Shown one piece after another: positions 45,959 through 56,787 of a stretch of DNA of 64,000 bases. The number at the start of each line of letters is the position of its first letter. The first letter of the stretch is position 1. Both the position numbers and the translations under genes were made by a program. Below the pieces are notes generated by a model that did not search any database, was not told the origin of the DNA, and saw only the letters and a list, made by a program, of their open reading frames with translations. The stretch spans positions 62,001 through 126,000 of the forward strand of contig NW_003314369.1 of assembly GCF_000143415.4 (NCBI RefSeq), written 5' to 3'. This DNA comes from Selaginella moellendorffii (Eukaryota; Streptophyta; Lycopodiopsida; Selaginellales; Selaginellaceae).

Positions 45959-48900
45959 ATGGCAAGGGCAGGGCGTAAGCGAACCCAGGCGGAGACGGAA
46001 CCTCCGCCGGAGCTGGAGCCTCCGGTTGAACGAGAGGCTATGGATGAGGAATCCCTGCATGAGGAGGACTCCAGTGAGGAAACTTCCAAACAGGAGTCCG
46101 GTGGCGAGGTTCGGTCGTCCAAGGCTCGATTGGACGTGCTAGAAGGACAGTTGGCACAGACCAATGCCCTGCTGGAGACTCTCGTACGCAAGTTAAAGCG
46201 TGACGAGAAGCGGAAGAAAAAGCGAAAGACTGCGGATGCTGGCAGCGCAGAAGGTGCGGACCCTTCGGCCGGGACTGAGGCAAAACCAGACAAGGTCGAA
46301 CAGACCGAAGTGGAATCAGTCCCTCAGGCAGTTCCCAAGTACAAACCAAAGCCCCCACCGGTGTTCAAGGGAGTGAACGACTATAAGGTTGTGGAGGATT
46401 GGTTTTACGATATGGAGGACTACTTCCGAGCGTTGCGGTTACCGAGCTCGGAGAAGGTCCCATGTGCAAAACCATACTTGGCAGATAATGCCAAGTCTTG
46501 GTGGAGAACAACGGAGGCCAACGAAGGACCGGTGGCCACCTGGGACATGATGAAGGCGAGGATCCGCGCGACATACGTTCCTCCGAATGCCACTCTGCAT
46601 CTGAGAGATGAGTTGAGTAGGCTGAAGCAGACTGGAACCATCCAGGAATATGTGAATGGGTTCATGGCAAAGAGGATACTTGTCACGGACATGGGGGATA
46701 TGGATGCGTTCCATGCCTTTATATCAGGTTTACAAACCTGGGCTCGCGGTGAGGTGATGCGTTGGAACCCGACCAACTACAAGGAAGCGTTGGATGCGGC
46801 CATCAAGGTGCATTTCAACGATAACCTGCGAAAGGGGAACACGACGGGTTCGGGATCCACGTTTCACAAAGGGGCCAAACCGAGGGGAACATATAGCAAG
46901 GGGAAATTCAAGAAGAGTTTCTCTAAGAATGAGTCCTCGGGGTTCCGGAAAGGCAAAGCTGGTGGCCAGCGAGTGAGTACGTGGGGAAGTCAAGCGAAAA
47001 AAGACAAACCCACGGATAAGAAGGTCAAGTCGTATAGCAGCGTGGGCAACAACGTATGCTACAACTGCGGCGAAGCGGGACACTTCTCGAGGGAATGTCC
47101 CTACCCGAAGAAGGCCAGAGCCAATATGGCCATCAAGTCGGGTGAAGTCCAAACTGAGGTATGTGATCCAGTCCCTAACTCAAAGTTACTCATTACACGA
47201 GCAACTTTGGTAGAGAGTCGTTCACGACATCTACTAGCCCTCCGAGGGAAGCTCGGAGGTAGCTTTGTTAAGATCCTTATTGACACGGGTGCTTCGGATA
47301 ATTTTGTGGCTGCAGACATAGTCCGGCAAGCCGGACTAACGGTGCAGCGGCTAGGCGAACCAAGGACTATAGAGTTTGTTCAGGGTAGCCAAAGCACCGA
47401 TGAGATACTTCGACAAGCGAGAGTCGAAGTGGGGACATGGAAAGTGGACATGGATTTCACCGTCTTGGACATGGCGGGATTTGACGTGATCTTCGGAATG
47501 GATTGGTTTAATCGGTTCGTGGTAGCCCTGCATGGACAAGGTAGGAACCTTGTGGTATTGGCGAATGCCCAAGGAAGAAGATCTAGGGTGGAGGCCCAGG
47601 ATCTAAAGGTAGGGCAAAGCAAGGCCAAAGAGTCATGCTTAAACCTGGTGTCCACGAGAGGACAACTCACTAAAGGAACTAAGGCAGCCTTTTTGTGCTT
47701 ACTCTCGGTGAAGAGTGACAAAAAGACAAGAACGGAAGAAGTACCTTTAGTGATCCAGCAGGTGCTGGACCAATTCCAGGATACCATGCCAGAGGAGCTA
47801 CCGGCGGGGTTGCCCCCCGCACGACCGATAGAACATAAGATTGAGCTGGTCGAGGGTGCTGAGGCGGTGGTTCGTCCACCCTATCGATTGAACGAAAAAG
47901 AACTCAAGGAGCTCAAGAGCCAACTAGAGGAGTTGGTGGACAAAGGGTATGTTAGGTTGAGCAAGTCACCGTATGGGGCGCCGGTGCTATTTGTGAAAAA
48001 GAAAGATGGATCTATACGCATGTGCATAGACTACCGGTTGCTCAACAAGTATACCAAGAAGAACAAGTACCCTTTGCCAAGGATCGAGGACCTGTTCGAT
48101 AGGTTGGGAAAGGCAAAATACTTCTCGAGGATTGACCTAAGGTCAGGATACTACCAAATCAGGGTAGCTGAGGAAGATGTCGAGAAGACAACCTGTCGAA
48201 CGAGGTATGGGAGCTTTGAGTTTTTGGTGATGCCCTTTGGGCTGTGCAATGCGCCGGCAACATTTTCGGCGTTGATGAACCACATCTTTGTACCCTATCT
48301 GGATCGCTTCGTGGTCGTCTATATTGACGACATCTTGATCTATAGCGAGACGCTAGAGGAGCATGCCGAACACTTGGCGAAGGTGTTTGAGAAACTAAGG
48401 GAACACAAACTGTATGCTAAAGAGAGCAAATGTGACTTTGCTCAACAAGAGGTAAAGTTTCTCGGGCATGTGGTGGGCCAGGACGGGCTCAAGGTGGACC
48501 CGGAGAAGGTCCAAGCGATCCAGGAATGGGAACGACCATCGAATGTACATGAGTTGAGGGCGTTCCTGGGGCTATGCAACTACTATCGAAAGTTTATCAG
48601 ACACTATTCGAGAGTAGCCCTGCCCTTAACGGACCAAACAGGAAAAGGGAAGATGGTATGGACAGCGGAATGCGAGGCAGCATTCGTCCACCTCAAAGGG
48701 AAGTTGAGGAAGGCTCCGGTGTTGGCATTACCAGACTTTGGTAAGGACTTTGAGGTAGACACGGATGCTTCGGACTTTGCGTTGGGCGCAGTTTTGAAGC
48801 AAGACAACCATCCAGTAGCGTTCTTCTCGAAGAAGCTGGACAAGGCTCAACGGAAGTGGCCTGCCCACGAGAAGGAATTGTTTGCGGTGGTCAAGGCGCT

Positions 48901-50731
48901 CAAGGAGTGGCGACACTACCTTGGGAGACACTTCAAGGTTTACACGGACAATGTGGCAACGAAACACTTCTTGTCACAGCCCGACCTAAGGGGAAAACAA
49001 GGTCGGTGGGCCAATGCTTTGGCCGAGTTTGATTGCGAGATCCTGTACAAGCCTGGGAAGAGCAACATCGTGGCAGATGCGCTAAGTCGAAAAGCGAGCT
49101 TGAAGTTGGCGATATCTAGCGCGACAGCAACCTTTTGGGATGATGTGCGGACCGCATACGAGAGTGATGGTCTAGCACAAGAAGTGTTGCTGAGGAATCT
49201 GGAGGCACGGGAAGCTCACCAGAGAGGTGAGCTGCCAACGGAAGAGAAAATGGACTATGCGGAACGCAACGGACTCATATATTACAAGCAAATGAGGGTG
49301 TATGTTCCAGAAGGGGAACTAAGGAAAGTAGCCTTGGAAGAGTGTCATGACGGACCTCTCGCGGGACACGGCGGAGTGCCCAAGACGATGGGCTTACTCA
49401 AAAGGAAGTATCACTGGCCAGATATGGCTAAGGACGTCCAAGACTATGTAAAGACATGTCCAACATGTCAGCAGGTCAAAGCCGTGACGAAGGCTAGTGG
49501 GGGCTTGTTGCAAAGCATCCCCATTCCAGATCGTCCGTGGAAATGTCTCACGATGGACTTCATCACGGGACTACCCCCAAGCGAGGGGTTCGATGCGATA
49601 TTCGTGGTGGTGGACCGATTTTCAAAGATGGCACATTTCATACCCACCACAATGGATGTGGATGCGGAAGGTGTGGCGAAGCTGTTCTTCGAACAAGTGG
49701 TTCGAGTGCGGGGAAGGCCGGAAGAGATTATCTCAGATCGAGATAAGATCTTCACCAGTAGGTTTTGGAGGACACTCCTAGAACAGTATCGCACCAAGTT
49801 GAAATTCAGCACGGCCTATCACCCACAGACAGGTAATGGGTATTGAGTCAAGATTGATGGCACTAACACTTCTTGACAGACGGACAAACGGAAAGGGTGA
49901 ATAGGCAGCTGGAGGATTATTTGCGATGCTATGTCTCGGGAGACCAGACCGACTGGGTAAGTCATTTGGGACTTGCGGAAATGTGTTATAACAACTCACC
50001 ACATTCGAGCATCGGGGTGAGTCCATGGGAAGTCATCAATGGGTGAGCTATTGAAGGTCCTGTGGAACTCGGCGTGGCCGAGTATCATGGAGAGTTACCC
50101 GCAGTGGAGGCATTCACGGCGGAAAGACTCAACATTTGGAATCTAGTGAGGGATTCCTTGGAACGGGCTCAACAAAGGCAAACTAAGTACGCGAACCAAA
50201 AGCGTCGAGATGTGGAGTTCCAAGCTGGGGAGAAGGTGTGGCTGAACACCAAGAACCTCAGGCTACCAAGTGGGATCAGCCGGAAGTTGACCCAAAGGTA
50301 AAAATGCATGTATTCCTGTAAATGAATTGATCTTGAGTTCCTTAAGCAGGTTCGCGGGGCCTTACGAGATTGAGGCTCGAATCGGTAAAGTGGCTTACCG
50401 TCTCCGACTTCCTCGAGAGATGGGGAAGATGCATCCCATGTTCCACGTGAACTTACTCAAGCCGTATTTTGAGGATCCGCTTCGCAAGGACCAAGTAAGA
50501 CCTTTACCTGAGGTTATCCAAGGGGAGGAGGAATACGAAGTCGAGGCCATCCTCAATGCGCGCAAGAGCAAGCGACAAGGACGCGAGGTGAGGGAGTTCC
50601 ATGTGAAGTGGAAAGGATTTCCACACTGCGAAGCAACATGGGAACCGGAGGAGAACCTAGCGAACGCGCAAGATCTAGTGGAGGAATTTCTGCATGGCAG
50701 AACTCTATGTACTTATGCAAAGTTCAATTAA
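45959..50731 (+). CDS. Gag-pol polyprotein of element C (two introns, one in-frame TGA)
   Basis: The first uninterrupted part, 45959-49846, gives 1295 codons. Gag fills residues 1-350, with zinc knuckle [14 protein letters not shown] at about 367, protease [11 protein letters not shown] at about 442, RT YIDDIL at about 788, RNase [12 protein letters not shown] at about 934, the integrase HHCC zinc finger at about 1128-1175, and the integrase core from about 1199. The core frame is broken at 49833-49879, a 47-bp segment with GT..AG ends. Removal restores the conserved HPQT-DGQTER boundary. A second such segment, 50298-50349 (52 bp), splits the part after the core. The chromodomain ([11 protein letters not shown] .. 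[21 protein letters not shown]) lies at about 50,530-50,680 and the last stop at 50,731. One in-frame TGA at 50044-50046 remains. A retained first intron would truncate the integrase. Confidence 0.9.
49833..49879 (+). other. Putative 47-bp intron in the integrase core of element C
   Basis: It starts GTAATGGG, ends CTTGACAG, and has size and form like the host introns in this window. It contains an in-frame stop. Joining its flanks restores the integrase reading in phase. Confidence 0.75.
50298..50349 (+). other. Putative 52-bp intron downstream of the integrase core of element C
   Basis: It starts GTAAAAATG and ends CTTAAGCAG. Joining its flanks keeps the frame from SRKLTQR to [18 protein letters not shown], a conserved gypsy block. 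Confidence 0.75.
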
Positions 50732-51134
50732 AAGTATCAATTTGAGAAGTTGAGCAATGGCATATGTTGGGACCCGAAGGCGCGCCGAAGGTAAGCTAAT
50801 TAGCATGGGTTAGCTAGGTCGACCAGGCGTAGGGAGCTACGCCCGACTCCCTGCGGGGATGTCGAAACCGTAGACGTATTCTACGGAGGTTGGGTTCGAG
50901 TCCCAACCCCCTAGTAAAGCAAGGCTGGGTTCAAGTCCCGACCCCATACTAGGGCGTGGTGAGGGGAGGAGTATAGGGACACCTATATTCCGTTGTCATG
51001 AGCTCTTGGCCGGGGAGGCTAACTTAGGCACACCGCTAAGTGGGGGGATGCCCCCGGAGACATGGTCAACAAGTCGTAGGATAAAAAAGAGACGTTCGAT
51101 GTGGGCATCGAACTTCTTCTATGGGTGGTGGAGT
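50732..51134 (+). other. 3' untranslated region of element C with two tRNA T-arm-like hairpins
   Basis: GGTTGGGTTCGAGTCCCAACC (50,888-50,908) is a stem-loop of T-arm form. A second, GGCTGGGTTCAAGTCCCGACC, follows at 50,923-50,943. CCGTAGACGTATTCTACGG at 50,868-50,886 is another hairpin just upstream. The region ends at the 3' LTR after a weak purine tract (GGGTGGTGGAG). Confidence 0.55.
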
Positions 51135-52284
51135 TGTAAGGAACCAACTCGCCGAGGTGTCGTAGGCTAAAGGAACCCCGAAAGCATGACCAAAATGACA
51201 AAGAGTTCATCGGATGGGACCAAGTCAAAGATCGAGTCCAAGACCGACTCTAGGACCGAGTTCGAGATAGAGTCCGGAATCGAGTCCAAGACCGACTCGG
51301 GGACCGAGTTTGAGTCCGAGTTCGAGACCGAGTTCGAGACGGAGTCCAAGATCCGAAATCGGGTCCGAGACCGAGTCCGAAGTCGAGTCCGAGGTCGGGC
51401 CCGAGATCGGGTCCGAGATCGAGTCCGCGATCGAGTCCGAGACCGAATCCGAAGTCGGATCCGAAATCGGATCCGAGATCGAGCCAGAGACTAAGTCCAA
51501 ATACTAATACGGGTCAAGGGATGAAAGCCCAAAGCGTGCGTCCCCCAGGGGGGGGGGGGGCTGCAGGGGGTTCCAAAAGTATAGTAGGGATAGTGAGGTC
51601 CAGGAACCAGTTTTGAAGGGACTCTCCAGTTGGGCTTCCAAACCGACTTGAGGTTGGAACTGGGACTAAGGGGCCTTGGGTGGGAGTGAGCATGGACTTG
51701 GCTGGTGCCGGAGGGGCCATCCAAGGAAGTGCTCAAGAGCAGCTCCCACTCCCGAAAGGGAAACCGATTGCGGTGCTCCCGGCTCCTGTGGAGTGGTGCC
51801 CCACTTGAGTACCATGCGGCTCATTGGTCCTCGCCCTTCCTAGGGGCTTAGGCCTTCCTTCGGGATGGAAGTGGGGGGCGAGAGGTACCCATACCGGGCC
51901 GTTAGGCCACGGTGTTTCGCCCCGGCGTCCCGAAGCAAGTGTTGCACTCAAGACTTGGGATTTAGAGGGTCCCATGATCAAGTCTTGTGGTACCAAGGGA
52001 TGTTAGGAACCTGGAAGCTTGGTGTGCTTGGCTGCTTGTGCTTGCGGGGAGTGTAGCCGAACCTTGAATCCAGTCTAACCCGGGGAGGGGGATTGGGAGT
52101 GATTTGGGAATCCGTGGAAGGATGGCTAACACTCCGTTGCTCGTGCAGTGAGTAGCTGAAACCAAGTAGGAGCTGGTACCATAGGCGAGAACCTTGGTAA
52201 GGGAACTTAGCAAAAGCCAAGGCAGTGTTGGACGGATAGACGAGGTAAGCTGGCAAATTGGAAAGGAAAAATTTGTGGCTTACA
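51135..52284 (+). repeat. 3' LTR of element C
   Basis: 1150 bp, nearly identical to 44,752-45,899. It includes the hexamer array (about 51,218-51,498) and a 12-G run where the 5' LTR has 11. Confidence 0.94.
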
Positions 52285-52367
52285 CTGCCGTCGTGGCAGT
52301 AAGGAAAGAGTGTCCATAAGGACTAGCCAACAGGTAACTTTTGATACTCGAAGTCACATTCGCGACA
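52285..52367 (-). repeat. LTR of element B (5' LTR, right copy), end part
   Basis: It continues the B LTR after element C, starting with the duplicated CTGCC and ending CGCGACA, followed by the GATCT target duplication. Confidence 0.9.
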
Positions 52368-53534
52368 GATCTCGAGCTTGGGTTGCAGTCGCTGTAGGTG
52401 GTGCCAAGTCAAGCTTTTGACCTCATCATTGGTATAGATTGGTTGTAGTGCAATTATACCAAATGTGACTTTGAGGCTTTTCCCCCTTGTCTCATACTTC
52501 CTTATATTTCATCTATTCCTCTCACTTCTGTACTTCTTCGTTCCTCTACTTCCACCTCTGCTTCCATTACTTTTGTCCCCCCACTATTTCCTCCTATGTT
52601 TCCGTCTTGTTCTGCTCTTCCCTTTTTCGATCCCTCCAACAATCTTTGTGTTATAGCAGTTGACTGGCTCATGAAGGAATATTCTGATCTCTTTAAATTT
52701 GATCTATTGTCTAGGGCCAAGATTGCCACATGTCATCTGATTCCAACTAGGGATGCTCGTCCAATCAAGGTTCCTGTTCATCATCGGTCACCCAAAGAGA
52801 TCAAGATTTTACGGGCAAATGTCAAGGAGATGTTAGAGAAGGGTGTTATTTGGAAGTTGCGGAGTCCTTGGGCATGTGAACCTCATCTTATGACGAAGCC
52901 TAATGAAGTATTCATTTTTGCATTGACTATTGTTTGTTAAACAAAGTGATGATCCTGGATGTGTACCCTCTTCCTCACACTGTTGATCTCTTGGATCGTC
53001 TGGGGTGAAGTCGTTAATTCACCAAGCTAGATTTTGCTTTTGGGTATTGGCAAGTACTGATAGCCGAATAAGATATTCCTAAAACTTCTTTTTATACACT
53101 ATTTGGTTTGTATAAATTCTTGGTGATATTGTTTGGGTTGAACAATGCTCCAGCAACTTTCTAACGAATGATGGACGAAGTTCTTTGTGATATGCCGAAG
53201 GTGACTGCTGACTTCATTGATGATGTCTTGATCCACTCAGAAGGGACGTGGGAGGAGCACATTCATGATGTTTGTAAAGTGTTGGATTGGCTATGAAACG
53301 TTGGTTTAAAGTTGAAGCAGTCGAAGTGCATGTTTTGGACGAGGGCACAACTTATCTTGGATACCGTATTTTTCGTAACGGTTTGCAAGTTGATCCTGAC
53401 AAACTTCTGGCTATTCTAAAGTTCTCTACTCCGGAGTGTGTGAATGATGTGCAGCACTTCCTAAACAAGGTGCAATATCTCGATCGTTTTGTGGATCATT
53501 TTTTTGATCGCACTGCACCATTGTGTGTTTAGGG
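52368..53534 (+). pseudogene. Old Ty3/gypsy element A, right part (protease end, reverse transcriptase)
   Basis: The reading resumes from 37,564 after the GATCT duplication. It has a protease C-part (AFDLIIGIDWL), then RT relics: DARPIKVPVHHRSPKEIK, a catalytic-region remnant ADFIDDVLIHSEG near 53,213, and LLAILKFSTPECVNDVQHFL near 53,404. Several stops and shifts are present. The element ends abruptly at about 53,534, where a B-family LTR begins. Confidence 0.8.
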
Positions 53535-54834
53535 ATGGTGGGTAGGTCAAATATGGTTAACTAACCTGAAGCATAGTCTAACTTTTGCTTGTGTGTCTAT
53601 TTTTATTAAGTGTCTAGCTTGGATCTAAGCCCAAGTTCCACACTATGCTAATTGATGGAATACCCATATCCTTGCGTTAGGCCATCGATATAATGAAATA
53701 GTGCTAAACTCCATTTGACTTTGTTTTGCATGTTAGTTCTGGCATTTAGATGTTAAAAGCTCTAGGATGTAAACCACTGAATTTGGTCTTCCCAAGAGGT
53801 CACTTAGCCCAGTACTGTTTAAACCCAAGAACTTTTAACCCTAAGTATCCTAAAACCCTTAACTGATTGAAAAAAAGGGTTTTATTCATGGGCCTTATCC
53901 CTCTATATTTGAACTTATATGGATTGTTTCTCGAGTTGTTCCCTTTGGTTGTTTATAATCCACCACGCTTCACTACAAGTTTATGCCCTCATGAATAGAA
54001 CCTAAGAGTTGCAGCTCTCCCAAGAGCTTCGCTCTCTTGACACCTTACCCCTCAAGTCAAGCCCAACTAAAGCAAACTAGACCAGTTAGATGTCAATCAA
54101 TTGTAAGCGACTAAATTTTTCTATTCTACTTTAGTCACTTAACCACACGTCCGACCACTTGGAGGAGTCTCATTCACAACCTCCATAAGTCCCACTTAGG
54201 ACTTGGGGCTTGCTAGCCCTGAGAATGGCATCCATGCCACTCAACTTTTGCACTTGGTCCCAGTGCTCCACATGTCTGGTCCCATGACCGACATGCCAAG
54301 GCACCACCAACATACCAGCTTGTTACGCTAGACCATGCCCAATCACCTTGGTCACATCAGTGGCCCAACACCACCTGCATTGCAATCCCGTCTCTCCAAG
54401 ACTGGGCCACCCGTCCATGAGTGGTCATCCCAGATCCACTCTTTTAGGATGCCCGCAGACATGGGGAATAGCCTTCCCCAATATCTCCTTTCTAGTCCCC
54501 ACCAAGTCCCTTCCTGTCCTTGGCCGTGTTTGCCAACACTGCCACTAGATTAAGGCCCACAGGCCCGACCACTAAGTCCCACGGTCCTCTGGGACTTCCT
54601 CACTGCACGACTGTATCCTTAGTCACTATATCAGAGGACTACTCCTCTTCCTTTCCACAGTCTGGGCCTTTGGGACAATATTTCGGAACACCGTGGCCTT
54701 ACGCAAGCCTCATGGGTACTCTCCCTGCTTTTCGCCTTTGGGTGCTCTAGCCATGGGCTTAGAGCAAGGTTCCGTTGAGCCACACCTGGTATCCAAGTAG
54801 GTAGTGCCACCCACACTTGGACTGGGAGCATCGG

Positions 54835-55194
54835 CCAGTCAATCTCCCGGGGGAACTAGAGCTGGCTCTTGAACACTTCACCAAGTTACCCTGTTTGTCG
54901 ATCCATGTTCACTCTAGTCTTGGACTTCCCAGTGGGCAGCTTATCACCCAATACTGGGTCCGGCCTTCCTAGGCCAAACTAGCCTTTCCTGGCCAAACTG
55001 GCTCCACTGCAGTCATCCCCCTTACTATACTTTTGGAGCTCACCAAACCGCCCAGGGTCTGGGAGACAAACGCTTTGGGCTTTCACCCTCTCAGACTTGA
55101 ACTTGGACTCAGACTCGAACTCGGGCTTGGGCTTAGGCTCGGGCTCGGGCTCGGGCTCGGTCTCAGTCTCGGTCTCGGTCTCGGTCTCGGTCTT

Positions 55195-55229
<35 letters not shown>

Positions 55230-55590
55230 TGGTTCCGGTCCCGGTCTCAGTCTCGGCCAGTCGATCTCCTGGGGGAACTAGAGCTGGCTCTTGAACACTT
55301 CACCAAACTACCTTGCTTGTCGATCCGTGTTCACTCTAGTCTTGGACTTCCCAGTGGGCAGCTCATCACCCAATACTGGGTCCAGCCTTCCTGGGCCAAA
55401 CTGGCCTTTCCTGGCCAAACTGGCTCCACTACAGTCCTCCCCCTTACTATACTTTTGGAGCTCACCAAACCCCCCAGGGTTTGGGAAACGAACGTTTTGG
55501 GCTTTCACCCTCTCAGACTCGAACTTGGACTCGGACTCGGACTTGGACTCGGACTCGGACTCAGACTTGAACTTGGGCTTGGGCTCGGGC
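54835..55590. repeat. Tandem duplication of about 420 bp in element D
   Basis: The segment from GCCAGTCAATCTCC through the TACTATACTTTTGGAGCTC block to GGGCTTTCACCCTCTCAGACT is repeated starting at about 55,255, with few differences. Each copy ends in a hexamer array. Confidence 0.85.
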
Positions 55591-55628
55591 TCGGTCTCGG
55601 TCTCGGTCTCAGTCCTGGTCCCGGTCTT

Positions 55629-55662
<34 letters not shown>

Positions 55663-56045
55663 CCGGTCTCAGTCCCGATCTCGGTCTCGACCTCGGACTC
55701 CATCTCGGATTCCATCTCGGGTCCATCTCAAACTCCATCTCGGACTGCACCTCGGACTCCAACTCAGGTCCATCTCGGACTCCATCTTGGATTCCATCTT
55801 GGGTCCATCTTGGTCCATCTCGGACTCCACCTTGGACTCCAACTCGGGCCCATCTCGGACTCCATCTCGGACTCCACCTCAGACTCCAACTCGGGTCCAT
55901 CTCGGACTCCATCTCGGACTCCACCTCAGACTCCAACTCGGGTCCATCTCGGACTCCATCTCGGATTCCATCTCGGGTCCATCTTGGTCCATCTTGAACT
56001 CCATTTCGGACTCCACCTCGGACTCCAACTCGGGTCCATCTCAAA
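55515..56045. repeat. Hexamer array (GGACTC / GGTCTC family)
   Basis: About 530 bp with a 6-base period, read as CGGACTCCATCT, CGGTCT and related units. It is the reverse complement type of the array in the C-family LTRs and is preceded by the same GCCCAAAACG-like block. Long open frames over it are repeat artefacts. Confidence 0.9.
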
Positions 56046-56787
56046 CACTTCCACGTGTCATGTGTTGGTCCCTTTGGGTCCCTTTTTGGAGCCTCGCTTA
56101 TTGCTTGCTTCATGCTCGTTCCTTGAGCACTCCGTTGGGAGTTTCACTCCCGCTCTCAACCTTTCAAGTCGGAGCCTTTTAGTCCAAACGTGTTATGCTT
56201 GTTTGGCTTTTGCTTCAGCCACTACCATGTGGCACCCTTTCGGCTCCCTAAGGATTTTGTGTCTCACATCAACATATGGTGTGATTCCCTTAACCAACTA
56301 ACAAAGTTAGACCCAAGACCCCTTTGATACCAAATGTAAGCTCTTGGATTTGGTCTTCCTAGAAGGTCACCCAACGGTTAATGCTAAATATCTTATGACC
56401 CTTAACCGATTGAAAAAAGGGGTGCACTCTTGTTCATAAGCCCTTTTCTTTTATATTTGAACTTATATGAATCGTCTTTTGAATTGTTCCTTTTGGTTAT
56501 TTATATAAAACTGTTCCAAAGTCACTCCATACTCTTGTCCTTTCACTCCTTAAGCTAATGCTCAAAAGTCACTCCATACTCCAGTTCTTTGGCTCTTTGG
56601 CTGTAAGCTTAGGGGTTTGGCTTGGTTCCTTCATTTAGCTGTTTAAGGCCCTAAAACTCAAGTTCCACTCTACTATCCTTTGGACACGTGGCATGTGGCA
56701 TGTGGCACATGAATGGTTTAGTTTCCACTTCATGGTTATTCTATATTGAACCATCATAGGATAAAGGGTGAAATCCATGTGTGCTAC

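Larger units (their letters stand above)
44752..52284 (+). mobile_element. Young Ty3/gypsy chromodomain retrotransposon C
   Basis: A complete element of 7.5 kb: 5' LTR 44752-45899, initiator-Met primer site TGGTATCGGAGCC at 45903-45915, gag-pol from 45959, 3' LTR 51135-52284. The LTRs start TGTAAG and end CTTACA. CTGCC is duplicated on both sides (44747-44751 and 52285-52289). The two LTRs show only about ten differences that I could see by eye over 1.15 kb, so insertion was recent. Order protease-RT-RNase H-integrase with a C-terminal chromodomain places it among chromoviruses. Confidence 0.95.
37565..52367 (-). mobile_element. Non-coding LTR retrotransposon B (itself split by element C)
   Basis: On the minus strand: the 5' LTR is the right copy (52,367-52,285 plus 44,751-43,677), the 3' LTR is the left copy (38,694-37,565), and both have TG..CA ends. 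The primer site TGGTATCAGAG, complementary to initiator-Met tRNA, lies just inside the 5' LTR. A polypurine tract (AGGGGAGGAGAG) abuts the 3' LTR. The roughly 5-kb interior 38,695-43,676 has no gag or pol that I can find and only frames under 85 codons. This matches the LARD type of non-autonomous LTR element mobilised in trans. The LTRs differ at many sites (about 8 in the first 87 bases), so the insertion is not recent. Target duplication GATCT flanks it. Confidence 0.88.
53768..56510 (-). mobile_element. Small non-autonomous LTR-type element D with hexamer arrays
   Basis: Related end segments of about 170-190 bp occur at 53,768 (TGTAAACC .. ATTTGGTCTTCC) and 56,335 (TGTAAGCTC .. ATTTGGTCTTCC). 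The minus strand reads TGGTATCAAAGGGG next to the right one, a primer-site-like sequence, so orientation is minus. The interior has no retroviral genes. It holds a roughly 420-bp tandem duplication (54,835 and 55,259) and long GGTCTC / GACTCC hexamer arrays (55,095-55,255 and 55,515-56,045). The exact right end is uncertain. Confidence 0.6.
53535..56787 (+). repeat. B-family LTR relic, plus orientation, split by element D
   Basis: 53,535-53,767 and about 56,510-56,787 match, in order, the reverse complement of the B LTR (GGTGGGTAGGTC, CCTTGCGTTAGGCCA, then GTGGCATGTGGCACATG and CCATGTGTGCTACA at the end). The stretch between is element D. The LTR start is missing, and the sequence is well diverged. 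Confidence 0.65.

Noticed and set aside
50820-50945. Complete tRNA gene
   Set aside because: T-arm-like hairpins are clear, but I cannot build a matching acceptor stem, D-arm and anticodon arm of proper length.
55095-56045. CRISPR-like regularly spaced repeats
   Set aside because: The period is 6 bases with no unique spacers, and the host is a eukaryote. It is a minisatellite.
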